From: an uncultured Flavobacteriaceae bacterium
GTDB taxonomy: Bacteria > Bacteroidota > Bacteroidia > Flavobacteriales > Flavobacteriaceae
DNA: 64,000 nt
NCBI GenBank assembly: GCA_905181615.1
Contig: CAJIYH010000004.1
Coordinates: 1-64,000, forward strand
Direction of reading: 5' to 3'
How positions within the stretch are numbered: the first letter of the stretch is position 1; each line of letters starts with the position of its first letter. The notes under the pieces were generated by a model, which was not told the origin of the DNA, did no database searches, and saw only the letters and a list, made by a program, of their open reading frames with translations. The position numbers and the translations under genes are program-made. Of this stretch, positions 35,137 to 43,939 are shown in pieces.

Positions 35137-36621
35137 ATGAAAAATTTAATACTCTTTATTTTGAATGGATTAATCTCCTGCACTCTTTTTGCCCAAGAAC
35201 GTCAAATTCCAATTGATACACTTGTAGTTACAAATCATACTACAAATATTAAAGGTTTTTCTATTTCTTATCAAGCTCAAACTGGTACGCAACCCGTTTG
35301 GAATGAGGATGGAAAGCCTATGGCAACTCTTTTCTATACTTATTATAAGAGAACTAACGATAAAAGTAAAGCCCCTCGACCAATTATTTTTTCTTTTAAT
35401 GGAGGACCAGGATCTGCATCGGTATGGATGCATGTTGCCTATACTGGTCCAAACATCTTACGTATTGATTCTGAAGGTTACCCGGTTCAACCGTATGGCT
35501 TTGATAGTAATCCCTATTCCATATTAGATGTAGCTGATATTGTGTTCATTAATCCTGTTAATACTGGATATTCTAGAATCATTGAATATGATGGTGAAAA
35601 AGGAAAAAAGGAAACTTTTTTTGGGGTCAACGAAGACATTAAATACCTCGCAGAATGGATGAACACATTTGTGAATAGAAAAGAGCTGTGGGAAGCTCCA
35701 AAATACATTATAGGGGAGAGTTATGGAGGTACTCGTGTCATGGGGCTTTCATTGGCTTTACAAAATCAACAATGGATGTATTTAAATGGAGTTATTATGG
35801 TTTCTCCAGCAGATTATAAAGTATTAAGAACAGGGGGTCCAGTGTCTTCAGCACTTAATTTACCCTACTATACTGCTGCTGCTTGGTATCACAAACAATT
35901 ACCTCCAGAACTTCAGGACTTAGACTTACCTGACATCCTTCCACTCGCTGAAAAATTTGCAGTTGATGAACTTATACCTGCTTTAGCTCGGGGTGGTTTT
36001 TTAAGTCTTGAAGAAAAACAAAAAGTTGCAGTTCAAATGGCATATTATTCAGGTTTAAGTGAAGAGGTTATTATGCAAAATAATCTCGATGTACCAAATT
36101 CATTTTTTTGGAAAGAGCTCCTAAGGGATGAAGGAAAAACGATTGGAAGGCTCGATTCTCGTTATATTGGTATAGATAAAAAAGAAGTTGGAATGCGTCC
36201 AGATTATAGCGCTGAACTTACTTCTTGGTTACATTCATTTACCCCTGCGATAAACCATTATATTCGAACGGATTTAAATTTCAAAACCGATGTAAAATAT
36301 AATATGTTTGGTTCTGTTCGTCCTTGGAACTACGATAACGAAAATACACGTGAAAATTTACGTCAGGCAATGGCTCAAAACCCGTATTTAAAAGTTTTGA
36401 CACAGTCTGGCTATTATGATGGAGCTACAACTTACTTCAGTGCAAAATATTCTCAATGGCAAATAGATCCAAGTGGAAAAATGAAAGATCGTTTTTATTT
36501 TGAAGGATATCGATCGGGTCACATGATGTACTTAAGGAGAGAGGATCTTATTAAGGCAAATGAAGATCTTAGAGTTTTTATAAAAAATTCATCTGCAAAC
36601 GGAAAATCAGCAAAGTATTAG
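35137..36621 (+). CDS. Secreted S10-family serine carboxypeptidase
   Basis: A 494-residue exported serine carboxypeptidase (carboxypeptidase Y/D family). The signal peptide is about residues 1-19 (NLILFILNGLISCTLFAQ). S10 landmarks are FSFNGGPGSASVWMH (oxyanion/substrate region), the nucleophile Ser195 in IIGESYGGTR, the catalytic Asp in SGYYDGATTY and the catalytic His in GYRSGHMMYL. It removes C-terminal residues, probably from peptides in the periplasm or outside the cell. The stop TAG interlocks with the stop of convergent pnuC (shared TTAG). No exact TAnnTTTG was found close to the start. Confidence 0.94.
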   Translation: MKNLILFILNGLISCTLFAQERQIPIDTLVVTNHTTNIKGFSISYQAQTGTQPVWNEDGKPMATLFYTYYKRTNDKSKAPRPIIFSFNGGPGSASVWMHVAYTGPNILRIDSEGYPVQPYGFDSNPYSILDVADIVFINPVNTGYSRIIEYDGEKGKKETFFGVNEDIKYLAEWMNTFVNRKELWEAPKYIIGESYGGTRVMGLSLALQNQQWMYLNGVIMVSPADYKVLRTGGPVSSALNLPYYTAAAWYHKQLPPELQDLDLPDILPLAEKFAVDELIPALARGGFLSLEEKQKVAVQMAYYSGLSEEVIMQNNLDVPNSFFWKELLRDEGKTIGRLDSRYIGIDKKEVGMRPDYSAELTSWLHSFTPAINHYIRTDLNFKTDVKYNMFGSVRPWNYDNENTRENLRQAMAQNPYLKVLTQSGYYDGATTYFSAKYSQWQIDPSGKMKDRFYFEGYRSGHMMYLRREDLIKANEDLRVFIKNSSANGKSAKY

Positions 36622-37181
36622 TTAATAGCGACTAGTTTTATTCTCCATTCTCGAAGACCATAAAAAGAAAGAGCAAGATAAATTAGTGTCAAGGAAAAAT
36701 AGAAATACAATTCTTTATCAAAGTATAGACCTAGAGTTACACCATTGACTATAATCCAATAATACCAGCCGCTTAATATTTTTTTGGCTTCTAGGTAACT
36801 CGCAATAAAACTAAAAATTGTTGTAAAAGCATCTAAATAAGGATAGCTTGCTTTGGTGTAATTTGTAAGAACATATCCAAGAAACATTGCAAATAAAACA
36901 CCGCCAATGAGGTATAGAATATGCTTTTGAGGAACAACGTCATTAATAAATAATTCTTGAGTGTTTCCTTTTGAATTCCAAAGGAGGTAACCATAAACGC
37001 CAATTATGACATAATAGATGTAAAGTATTGATTCTGCATAAAGACCAATATTGTAAAACAATAAAATACTTAGTAAAGAACCTGCTATACCAAAAAACCA
37101 ACAATAAAAATTTTCTCTAATAAGTAAAACTAAAAAAGTTAAATTAAGAGTCACCGCAACAATTTCAAGAAGTAAATTCAT
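36618..37181 (-). CDS. pnuC: Nicotinamide riboside transporter PnuC-like protein
   Basis: A 187-residue membrane protein with about seven helices and PnuC features: an N-terminal LLLEIVAVTLNLTFLVLLIREN, WFFGIAGSLLSILLFYNI, YAESILYIYYVIIGVYGYLLW (the W-x-x-x/YGW-like motif at the pore) and SYLEAKKILSGWYYWIIVNG. PnuC imports uncharged NAD precursors, and some Bacteroidota paralogues carry thiamine (PnuT). No NAD kinase NadR or thiamine gene is adjacent, and no riboswitch is visible in the 38 bp upstream, so the substrate is unresolved. It follows uvrB on the same strand, so it may be the second gene of that operon. Confidence 0.88.
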   Translation of the reverse strand: MNLLLEIVAVTLNLTFLVLLIRENFYCWFFGIAGSLLSILLFYNIGLYAESILYIYYVIIGVYGYLLWNSKGNTQELFINDVVPQKHILYLIGGVLFAMFLGYVLTNYTKASYPYLDAFTTIFSFIASYLEAKKILSGWYYWIIVNGVTLGLYFDKELYFYFSLTLIYLALSFYGLREWRIKLVAIN

Positions 37182-37219
37182 AAGATTAGATTAAGTTCAT
37201 CATGGATTATAAATGAATT

Positions 37220-39208
37220 CTACAATTGCTCTTTTAATGTTTTAATCTCATCTCGTAATCGAGCAGCTTCAATAAAATTTAAATCTTTAGCTGCAACCTC
37301 CATGAGTTTTCTTGTGTCACGAATTTTTTGCTCAATTTGAGGTTTTGTCAGGTAACGTGTAGCTTCTTCAGCTGCTCTTTTAGATTCTTTCTCTGATGCA
37401 AAAGTGGCAACAGAATTTTTTGACAGAGCACTATCTAAGGATTTGTTTAATGCTTTAGGAACCTGATTATGCAAAGTGTTGTATTCCATTTGCTTCTCTC
37501 TTCTGTAGGTTGTTTGGTCCATTGTAAACTGCATACTTTTTGTAATCCTATCAGCATAGAAAATAGCAAGGCCATTGACATTTCTAGCAGCTCGCCCAAC
37601 GGTTTGAGTTAAAGATCTGTTTGAACGTAAAAACCCTTCTTTGTCTGCATCTAATATAGCAACTAAGGAAACCTCAGGTAAATCCAAACCTTCTCTTAAA
37701 AGATTAATACCAATCAAAACGTCGAAAACACCTTTTCTTAGGTCTTGCATAATCTCTACCCGTTCCAAAGTATCTACATCAGAATGAATATACCGACACC
37801 GAATTTGAATACGACTCATGTATTTGGTTAGCTCTTCTGCCATTCTTTTGGTTAAGGTAGTAACCAGAGTTCGTTCGTCTTTTTCGGTTCTTTTATGTAT
37901 TTCTTCGATCAAATCATCAATCTGATTTTCACTTGGACGAACCTCGATTAAGGGGTCTAGAAGCCCTGTAGGGCGAATAATTTGTTCAACAAAAACACCT
38001 TCAGTTTTTTCTAATTCATAGTCAGCTGGAGTAGCACTAACATAAAGAACTTGATTTTGAAGTTCCTCAAATTCCTCAAACTTAAGAGGTCTATTGTCCA
38101 TAGCAGCTGGAAGTCTAAAGCCATATTCCACAAGGTTTTCTTTTCTACTTCTGTCGCCACCATACATAGCATGAACTTGAGAAACGGTTACGTGACTCTC
38201 GTCAATAACCATTAAAAAGTCGTCAGGAAAGTAATCGAGCAAACAGAAAGGTCTTGTCCCGGGGTTTCTTCCGTCTAAATACCGTGAATAATTTTCAATC
38301 CCAGAGCAGTAACCTAATTCTCGAATCATTTCAAGGTCAAAATTAGTCCGTTCTTCTAATCGTTTTGCTTCTAAGTGTTTTCCAATTTCTCTAAAAAAAT
38401 CGAGTTGTTTAACCAAATCGTCTTGTATGGAATGAATTGCATTTTGAAGAATGTCTGGAGACGTTACAAACATATTAGCAGGAAATATGTTTAGTTGATT
38501 GTACTTTTCAATTCGTTCATTTGTGATTGGATCAAATGCTTCAATTTCTTCAATTTCATCTCCAAAAAAATGAATTCTAAAAGCTGTGTCTGCATAACTC
38601 GGATATACATCAACCACATCACCCTTCACTCTAAAATTTCCATGCTGAAAATCAGCCATTGTTCTTGAATACAGACTCTGAACGAGTTGACGCAAAAATT
38701 TAGTTCTTGAAATTACTTGGTCCTTTTTTAAAGAAACCACATTTTTTTGAAATTCGGCAGGATTTCCAATACCATAAAGACAAGATACTGAGGCAACAAC
38801 AATTACATCTCTTCTTCCAGAGAGTAGGGATGAGGTAGTACTGAGTCGAAGTTTTTCTATTTCTTCGTTTATGGATAAGTCTTTTTCAATATAAGTTCCA
38901 GTTACAGGAAGGTAAGCTTCGGGTTGATAGTAGTCGTAATATGAAACGAAATATTCGACTGCATTTTCTGGAAAAAACTGTTTAAATTCTGAATACAATT
39001 GGGCGGCTAATGTTTTGTTGTGGGCTAAAACAAGAGTTGGATGGTCTAGTTGTTCCACTACATTAGCAACTGTAAAGGTCTTTCCAGAGCCGGTAACGCC
39101 CTGAAGTGTCATGTATTTTTCGGTTTGTGAAAATCCATCTACCAGTTGCTTGATTGCGGTTGGCTGATCTCCGGTGGGTGAAAATTCTGAAACTAACTTA
39201 AATGACAT
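37220..39208 (-). CDS. uvrB: Excinuclease ABC subunit B
   Basis: UvrB is the damage-verifying helicase-like subunit of nucleotide excision repair. Visible parts are GVTGSGKTFTVANV (Walker A), the damage-sensing beta-hairpin YFVSYYDYYQPEAYLP, the DEAD-box-like MVIDESHVTVSQ, helicase motif V/VI NLLREGLDLPEVSL and QTVGRAARNVNG, and the C-terminal UVR domain with FIEAARLRDEIKTLKEQ for UvrC binding. The length of 662 is normal. uvrA is not in the window. In many bacteria uvrB is SOS-regulated; I see no LexA-like box in the 110 bp upstream. Confidence 0.98.
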   Translation of the reverse strand: MSFKLVSEFSPTGDQPTAIKQLVDGFSQTEKYMTLQGVTGSGKTFTVANVVEQLDHPTLVLAHNKTLAAQLYSEFKQFFPENAVEYFVSYYDYYQPEAYLPVTGTYIEKDLSINEEIEKLRLSTTSSLLSGRRDVIVVASVSCLYGIGNPAEFQKNVVSLKKDQVISRTKFLRQLVQSLYSRTMADFQHGNFRVKGDVVDVYPSYADTAFRIHFFGDEIEEIEAFDPITNERIEKYNQLNIFPANMFVTSPDILQNAIHSIQDDLVKQLDFFREIGKHLEAKRLEERTNFDLEMIRELGYCSGIENYSRYLDGRNPGTRPFCLLDYFPDDFLMVIDESHVTVSQVHAMYGGDRSRKENLVEYGFRLPAAMDNRPLKFEEFEELQNQVLYVSATPADYELEKTEGVFVEQIIRPTGLLDPLIEVRPSENQIDDLIEEIHKRTEKDERTLVTTLTKRMAEELTKYMSRIQIRCRYIHSDVDTLERVEIMQDLRKGVFDVLIGINLLREGLDLPEVSLVAILDADKEGFLRSNRSLTQTVGRAARNVNGLAIFYADRITKSMQFTMDQTTYRREKQMEYNTLHNQVPKALNKSLDSALSKNSVATFASEKESKRAAEEATRYLTKPQIEQKIRDTRKLMEVAAKDLNFIEAARLRDEIKTLKEQL

Positions 39209-39305
39209 AGTATTTTTATAAGGCCTTAAATTTAAGCATTTAGAATCATTGTTTTACTAGCTTATCCACTTCATTTTTATAAAAATAACCCATAGAATAA
39301 AGTAG

Positions 39306-39313
39306 TACCTTTG
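39306..39313 (+). promoter_or_regulatory. -7 box of the unknown gene at 39322
   Basis: TACCTTTG, an exact TAnnTTTG, ends 8 nt before the ATG at 39322 (14 nt before the alternative ATG at 39328). No clear -33 box. Confidence 0.55.
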
Positions 39314-39321
39314 AATAAAGA

Positions 39322-40401
39322 ATGCTTATGGAAGATAAATTAATTTCTCAGAAAAAACCATTTTACCCAATTAATGACACATTAAAAAGCTATTTAAAAA
39401 ATTATAATCGTTGGGTGTATACTCCTGTTTATTACGATGATTTGCTTCGTTTTTCTGGCTCTGTTGTTGTTTATGATGAAAACGATAACGATACCTTATG
39501 GATTCGTGTTTATTATTCTGATAGCGAACGTCAAGAAATTGATTTTAACCTCAAAAAAGTATATGCTTTTCTTCACTCCGACGGTAACGAATCTTCTATG
39601 CCTTTCTTAAATATAGATGCAATAGACTATTGTACCTTTGGAAATTCTAAACCATTTAGGATAAAAGTTCGTAATATTTTGAACGATAATTTCACCTATT
39701 TCTATGTAAAAAAAACTGATGCTTCTCGTGTTTATGGAATTGAATTTGAGCACATGTTATCTCCACATAACCTTAATTTCCTAATCAACGATTCAACTTT
39801 AATTGAAGAGCACATTGCAGGAATCCCAGGAGATATTTTTATAGAAAAGCATTTAGACACTTGTTCACCATCAGAGCAAGCACAGATTGCTAAGGAATAT
39901 GTTAAATTCAATGAACGTTGTATGATTCGTTTGCTTGGAGATATGCGAGCATATAATTATGTTGTAATTCCAATTCACGATTTTGATCAAGTGATTTATA
40001 AAATTCGCGCAATTGATTTTGACCAACAAAGTTTTGAAGGAAAACTCATGGTTTATCGACCTCAGTTTTTCAAAGAAAATTTTCCAATGATTTCTGTAGT
40101 AAAAGCTAAACTTTCTCAAGATTCAATAACACAATATAAAATTGAGGAACGATCTATTCTAGCTAAAAGAATTCAGAGTACAAAGGGTAGGTTAGACAAG
40201 CTATTGAAAATTATGGTTTCAGATGTAGTCGCTAAGCCAGAAAACATTAAAAATCTTTCCGAGGAAATATATAAGTTTACAAAAGACACCTCTTTTAAAA
40301 AATGTAAAAACATGGGTGAAATTGTGCAAGCTTCATTTTCTTATGTCAGACGAAATTATGAAAACTTGAACATGACGAATCTAGTAAACTCTAGACTTTA
40401 G
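39322..40401 (+). CDS. Conserved-looking protein of unknown function, possible kinase-like fold
   Basis: I do not recognise this 359-residue protein. It has no signal peptide or membrane helix and looks cytosolic and alpha/beta. The N-terminal half is strand-rich (VVVYDENDNDTLWIRVYY, PFRIKVRNILNDNFTYFYV). The middle contains MIRLLGDMRAYNYVVIPIHD (about 207-226), then AIDFDQQSFEG. The spacing of GD-x-R-x-x-N and I-D-F-D recalls the catalytic loop and metal-binding Asp of kinase-like phosphotransferases (H-G-D-x-x-x-x-N and I-D-F-D), but this is only motif similarity. The C-terminal 100 residues are Lys-rich helices. It has its own -7 box, and its stop interlocks with the convergent pRiA4b-like gene. 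Start could be 39322 or 39328 (MLMEDK or MEDK). Confidence 0.75.
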   Translation: MLMEDKLISQKKPFYPINDTLKSYLKNYNRWVYTPVYYDDLLRFSGSVVVYDENDNDTLWIRVYYSDSERQEIDFNLKKVYAFLHSDGNESSMPFLNIDAIDYCTFGNSKPFRIKVRNILNDNFTYFYVKKTDASRVYGIEFEHMLSPHNLNFLINDSTLIEEHIAGIPGDIFIEKHLDTCSPSEQAQIAKEYVKFNERCMIRLLGDMRAYNYVVIPIHDFDQVIYKIRAIDFDQQSFEGKLMVYRPQFFKENFPMISVVKAKLSQDSITQYKIEERSILAKRIQSTKGRLDKLLKIMVSDVVAKPENIKNLSEEIYKFTKDTSFKKCKNMGEIVQASFSYVRRNYENLNMTNLVNSRL

Positions 40402-40895
40402 TAAAAATCCGCATCGTTATAATCATCTAAGCCTTCTTCATCGCTGTCCGCTTCCAATTCATCTTCTGATTGATTTTCTTCAGCGACAAAATCTTTGTTT
40501 GGAGCTTCATCAGGCACTACTCCTTGGGCGAAAATTAAGTTAGGGTAAAGTGTAGAAACTTCAGGTTCTCCAATTTCAATAAGCTCAACAAAGAATGTCC
40601 ATAAATCAAGAAAATCATAGACGTATATTAAGTGATGATTTTCAGCATCAAAAACAGAATCTATTTGTTCTTGTCCCATAGGAACAATTCCCTCGTCCAT
40701 ATCTAGTAAGGGAATTTCATCACCCTGTTCCCATTCTTTATTAGTTCTATAGAATGATGCCATCTCACTTCCACCAAAACCAAATGCTTGTGCAATAGCG
40801 TAATGAAAATCCTCTAAAGTAGCAGAAGCTTCAATTTCAATATCTCTTAAGATGTCTTCTTTTGTGTCAAGAATAATTCTGAATCTATATACCAT
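40398..40895 (-). CDS. pRiA4b ORF-3-family protein
   Basis: A 165-residue protein of the plasmid pRiA4b ORF-3-like family (PF07929). The fold is seen from VYRFRIILDTKEDILRDIEI and ASATLEDFHYAIAQAFGF, then a ubiquitin-like beta region with YVYDFLDLWTFFVELIEI. The C-terminal 35 residues are strongly acidic (EENQSEDELEADSDEEGL) and probably disordered. Despite the name, nothing here looks plasmid- or transposon-borne: it overlaps ctaA by 11 bp and appears to be its operon partner. Function is unknown. Such proteins are also annotated as IS1096 element passenger TnpR, which should not be read as evidence of mobility here. Confidence 0.85.
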   Translation of the reverse strand: MVYRFRIILDTKEDILRDIEIEASATLEDFHYAIAQAFGFGGSEMASFYRTNKEWEQGDEIPLLDMDEGIVPMGQEQIDSVFDAENHHLIYVYDFLDLWTFFVELIEIGEPEVSTLYPNLIFAQGVVPDEAPNKDFVAEENQSEDELEADSDEEGLDDYNDADFY

Positions 40896-41925
40896 CAGTG
40901 GTAGTGTTTATGTTGTGATTGAATAATTGTAATAAAAAATATAGTTGAGCTCCAAACAATAAAGAAGCTAAGAGTAAATGTATGGGTTGTGATCCAAAAG
41001 GGAAGTCCAAATAATACATTAAAATCCCTGTTAAAACCTCACATGATAAGGTGATTACAATCCACTTGAACACATTTAAGCTAAAATTAATTTCACGAAG
41101 TTTATAAAATAAGTAACCGTTAACAAGAACTACTAATAGCGAAAAAGTTCTATGAAAATAAAACTTAAAGGGAGCCGGATTTAACCATTGGGAAACTTGT
41201 TCCTTTCCTAATAAATCAATTTGAATATCAATAAACTGTCGAACTTGTGTCCCAATTCCGATTTGAATTAGGGTTAGTACAAGGGCAATAATCCCAAGAT
41301 TTTTAATTCTAATGGTTGTTGTCGTTTTAGAATTATTAGGTGCAGTATATGCATATAAATAAACCAATAGCGCAACAATTAATAATGCCATGATCATATG
41401 AATACTAATTTTAGTAGGTAATAAATTAGAGTCTACAACTGTTTTTCCAAGCCATGCTTGAAACCCCATCCCTAAGACGATGAGAAAAGAAAGTAGCGGC
41501 ACCCTCTTTTTTTTCTTCCAATAACGAACAGATAATATCCCAACGATCAGGGTTGCTAGACCAGATAGTGCTCCTGCAAGGCGATTAATAAACTCTACCC
41601 AGGTATGGAATGCATTGAAATGAGCATAATCATGTTTTGTATATGATTCCCAATTAGATTCAGAGTAATCGGCTGTGCTTGTAAAATCTTCTAAGGCTAC
41701 TCTCAGGCTTTCATTTACAATAATTACTTCTCCTTTGTTGTATTCATGTTGAGACTTCCAGTCTAATTGGGCTCGTTCTATAGGAGGAATCAAATAACCA
41801 AAACATTTTGGCCAATCGGGGCAACCCATGCCGCTTCCTGTAACCCTTACAATTGCTCCAGCAGCTATAACGGCATATACTAGAACCAAAGAAACACCAA
41901 CCCAAAACCGAAAATTTGCTTTCAT
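40885..41925 (-). CDS. ctaA: Heme A synthase (COX15/CtaA family)
   Basis: CtaA/Cox15 oxidises the C8 methyl of heme O to a formyl group, making heme A for aa3-type cytochrome oxidases. The 346-residue membrane protein has eight hydrophobic helices, starting FRFWVGVSLVLVYAVIAAGAIVRVTGSGMGCPDWPKCFGY, whose R-x-T-GSG-MGCPDWP is the family signature. Histidine ligands lie in FNAFHTWVEFINRLAG, KISIHMIMALL, FYFHRTFSLLV and PIHLLLASLL. The track start at 41943 is TTG and would overlap cca; ATG at 41925 leaves a 7-bp gap and is preferred. It is in a run with cca and the Sua5-type gene. A protoheme farnesyltransferase is not in view. Confidence 0.95.
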   Translation of the reverse strand: MKANFRFWVGVSLVLVYAVIAAGAIVRVTGSGMGCPDWPKCFGYLIPPIERAQLDWKSQHEYNKGEVIIVNESLRVALEDFTSTADYSESNWESYTKHDYAHFNAFHTWVEFINRLAGALSGLATLIVGILSVRYWKKKKRVPLLSFLIVLGMGFQAWLGKTVVDSNLLPTKISIHMIMALLIVALLVYLYAYTAPNNSKTTTTIRIKNLGIIALVLTLIQIGIGTQVRQFIDIQIDLLGKEQVSQWLNPAPFKFYFHRTFSLLVVLVNGYLFYKLREINFSLNVFKWIVITLSCEVLTGILMYYLDFPFGSQPIHLLLASLLFGAQLYFLLQLFNHNINTTTDGI

Positions 41926-41932
41926 AGTGTTG

Positions 41933-43366
41933 TTATTTTTCAATAAAATTCAAACCCAGTTTCCTACCCTCTTCCTTCATTAATTCAAATGCTGCTTTGG
42001 GCTCGTTAGGAATTAAACCTTCGAGAATAGCTTCTTTAATAGTTTCTTTAATCTGACCAATAGCTTTGCACGGACCTAGACCAAAAGATTCCATTATTAA
42101 CTCACCAGATACAGGTGGTTGAAAACTTCTAATATGATCACGTTCTTCTACTTCTTCAATTTTTTTACGTACAATTTTGAAGTTGTTATGATAACGTTCA
42201 AAGCGCTTTGGATTTTTGGTAGTAATGTCAGCTTCACAAAGTGTAATGAGGTGGTTTATGTTTTCTCCGGCATCAAAAATAAGACGCCGTACAGCAGAGT
42301 CAGTAACCAAGTCTTCGGCAATAACAATCGGACGGGAACTCATCAATACCATTTTTTGAACAAATTTCATTTTTTCATTCAACGGCATTTTCATGCGTTT
42401 AAATAATTTATACACCATTTTAGAACCAACAAATTCATGACCATGAAAAGTCCATCCTACTTTTTTACTGAATCGCTTTGTAGGGGCTTTTCCAATATCA
42501 TGGAGAAGTGCAGCCCATCGAAGCCAAAGGTCTTCAGTTGCTTCACAAATATTATCAACTACTTCAAAAGTATGATAAAAATTATCTTTGTGTTTTTGTC
42601 CTTCAACTTCTTCTATGCCCTTTAAATCTACTAATTCAGGCAGAAGTAGGGGAAGTAAATTAACTTCATCGAGCAGTAAAAAACCAAAAGAAGGCTGATC
42701 ACACATCATTATTTTATTGATTTCTTCAACACAACGTTCTTTTGTTATGATCGAAATTCTATCAGCATTTTTTTTGATTGCATCCAACGATTCTTTCTCT
42801 ATAATGAAGCCCAATTGGGAAGCAAAACGAATAGCGCGAAGCATGCGCAATGGATCATCTGAGTATGTAATTTCTGGTTCTAGTGGGGTTCTGAGTATGC
42901 CCTTTTTTAAATCTGTAATTCCGTCAAAAGGATCCAAAAACTCACCGTATGTTGTTGGATTTAGGCTTACAGCCAATGCATTAATTGTAAAATCTCTTCT
43001 TTTTTGGTCGTCTTTCAAACTTCCAGCAATTACTTCTGGGTTTCGACTCTCTGGCGCGTAAGATTCTTTTCTTGCCCCAACAAATTCTAAACTAATACCT
43101 TCCCATTTAATCATTGCAGTCCCATAGGTTTTAAAAACCTGTGCTTTAGATGCGTTTGGTAGTTTTTTTTGAATTTCTTTTGCAAATACAATACCTGATC
43201 CGATTACTACAAAATCAATATCCGTATTTTTTCTTTTTCTATTAAGCAAGTGATCACGCACAAATCCGCCGACGACATAGATTTCTATTCCTAGATCAAC
43301 TGAAGTTTCTGCAACAGTTTTGAAAAGTTGTGAATTTAAAATTTCGTTAAAATCTGTATTTAACAT
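41933..43366 (-). CDS. CCA tRNA nucleotidyltransferase with HD domain
   Basis: This enzyme adds or repairs the 3' CCA of tRNAs. The nucleotidyltransferase head has EIYVVGGFVRDHLLNRKRKNTDIDFVV, where the GG and DxD motifs bind nucleotide and metal, plus RRDFTINALAVSL and DDPLRMLRAIRFASQLGF. The HD phosphohydrolase module lies at about 255-345, with LHDIGKAPTKRF and WTFHGHEFVGSKMV. The length of 477 and HD fusion match the class found in Bacteroidota. It is embedded in a minus-strand operon: Sua5-type gene (2-bp gap) then this gene (7-bp gap) then ctaA. Plus-strand track ORFs over it are shadows. Confidence 0.95.
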   Translation of the reverse strand: MLNTDFNEILNSQLFKTVAETSVDLGIEIYVVGGFVRDHLLNRKRKNTDIDFVVIGSGIVFAKEIQKKLPNASKAQVFKTYGTAMIKWEGISLEFVGARKESYAPESRNPEVIAGSLKDDQKRRDFTINALAVSLNPTTYGEFLDPFDGITDLKKGILRTPLEPEITYSDDPLRMLRAIRFASQLGFIIEKESLDAIKKNADRISIITKERCVEEINKIMMCDQPSFGFLLLDEVNLLPLLLPELVDLKGIEEVEGQKHKDNFYHTFEVVDNICEATEDLWLRWAALLHDIGKAPTKRFSKKVGWTFHGHEFVGSKMVYKLFKRMKMPLNEKMKFVQKMVLMSSRPIVIAEDLVTDSAVRRLIFDAGENINHLITLCEADITTKNPKRFERYHNNFKIVRKKIEEVEERDHIRSFQPPVSGELIMESFGLGPCKAIGQIKETIKEAILEGLIPNEPKAAFELMKEEGRKLGLNFIEK

Positions 43367-43368
43367 GC

Positions 43369-43926
43369 TTATGCTCTTAACGTATTCAGGTTTCCTTCTA
43401 CATCAATTTGTACTAAGGTAGAAGGGGTGGTTCTTATTTCTTTTGTTCTCAAAGTTACGATATAGTCAACACCATCCAAAATGGGCTGGTCAATTGTATT
43501 AAACTCTTTCGGACTACTATTACCACTAATGTTAGCAGATGTAGATACAATGGGCTTGCCAAATGCTTGAATTAAATTTCGGCAAAACTCATCTTGAACA
43601 ATGCGAATAGCAACACTACCATCGTCAGCCATTAAATTTTCGGCTAATCCTTCTGCTTTTCGGTAAATTATAGTTGTAGGTTTTTTACTGAGTGCAATTT
43701 TTTTAATTTTTGTTTCCAATGGACCTGTCAATTTTTCCAACATGGTTAAATCAGAAACCAAACAAATTAGGGCTTTACTATCTGCTCTTTGTTTGATTTC
43801 ATATATACTATTTACAGCATCTGGATTTGTTGCATCGCACCCAATTCCCCATATTGTATCGGTAGGGTAAAGTAGGGTTTGACCTTTTTTCAAAGCAGTA
43901 CAACCAGCACTTACAAAAGCTTTCAT
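43369..43926 (-). CDS. Threonylcarbamoyl-AMP synthase (Sua5/YciO/TsaC)
   Basis: A 185-residue YrdC-domain protein that makes threonylcarbamoyl-AMP from threonine, bicarbonate and ATP for t6A37 of ANN-decoding tRNAs. Signatures are LLYPTDTIWGIGCDATNPDAV (the PTDT-YG nucleotide site), IKQRADSKALICLVSDL and KPIVSTSANISGNSSP. It lacks the C-terminal Sua5 domain, so it is the short TsaC/YciO type. It is next to the CCA-adding enzyme, both tRNA maturation enzymes, and separated by only 2 bp. It follows dapD by 13 bp, so all four genes may form one operon. Confidence 0.93.
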   Translation of the reverse strand: MKAFVSAGCTALKKGQTLLYPTDTIWGIGCDATNPDAVNSIYEIKQRADSKALICLVSDLTMLEKLTGPLETKIKKIALSKKPTTIIYRKAEGLAENLMADDGSVAIRIVQDEFCRNLIQAFGKPIVSTSANISGNSSPKEFNTIDQPILDGVDYIVTLRTKEIRTTPSTLVQIDVEGNLNTLRA

Positions 43927-43939
43927 TCGATTAAGTTAT

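Noticed and set aside
37182-37219. A riboswitch controlling pnuC
   Set aside because: Only 38 bp separate uvrB and pnuC and no TPP or NAD-type fold is visible.
40398-40895. pRiA4b ORF-3/IS1096-passenger name as sign of a mobile element
   Set aside because: There is no transposase, inverted terminal repeat or target duplication, and the gene is embedded in a heme A synthase operon. The family name is historical.
42717-43061. 114-residue plus-strand ORF inside the CCA-adding enzyme gene
   Set aside because: It is antisense to the conserved nucleotidyltransferase head, with no promoter or homology; a shadow caused by low stop frequency.
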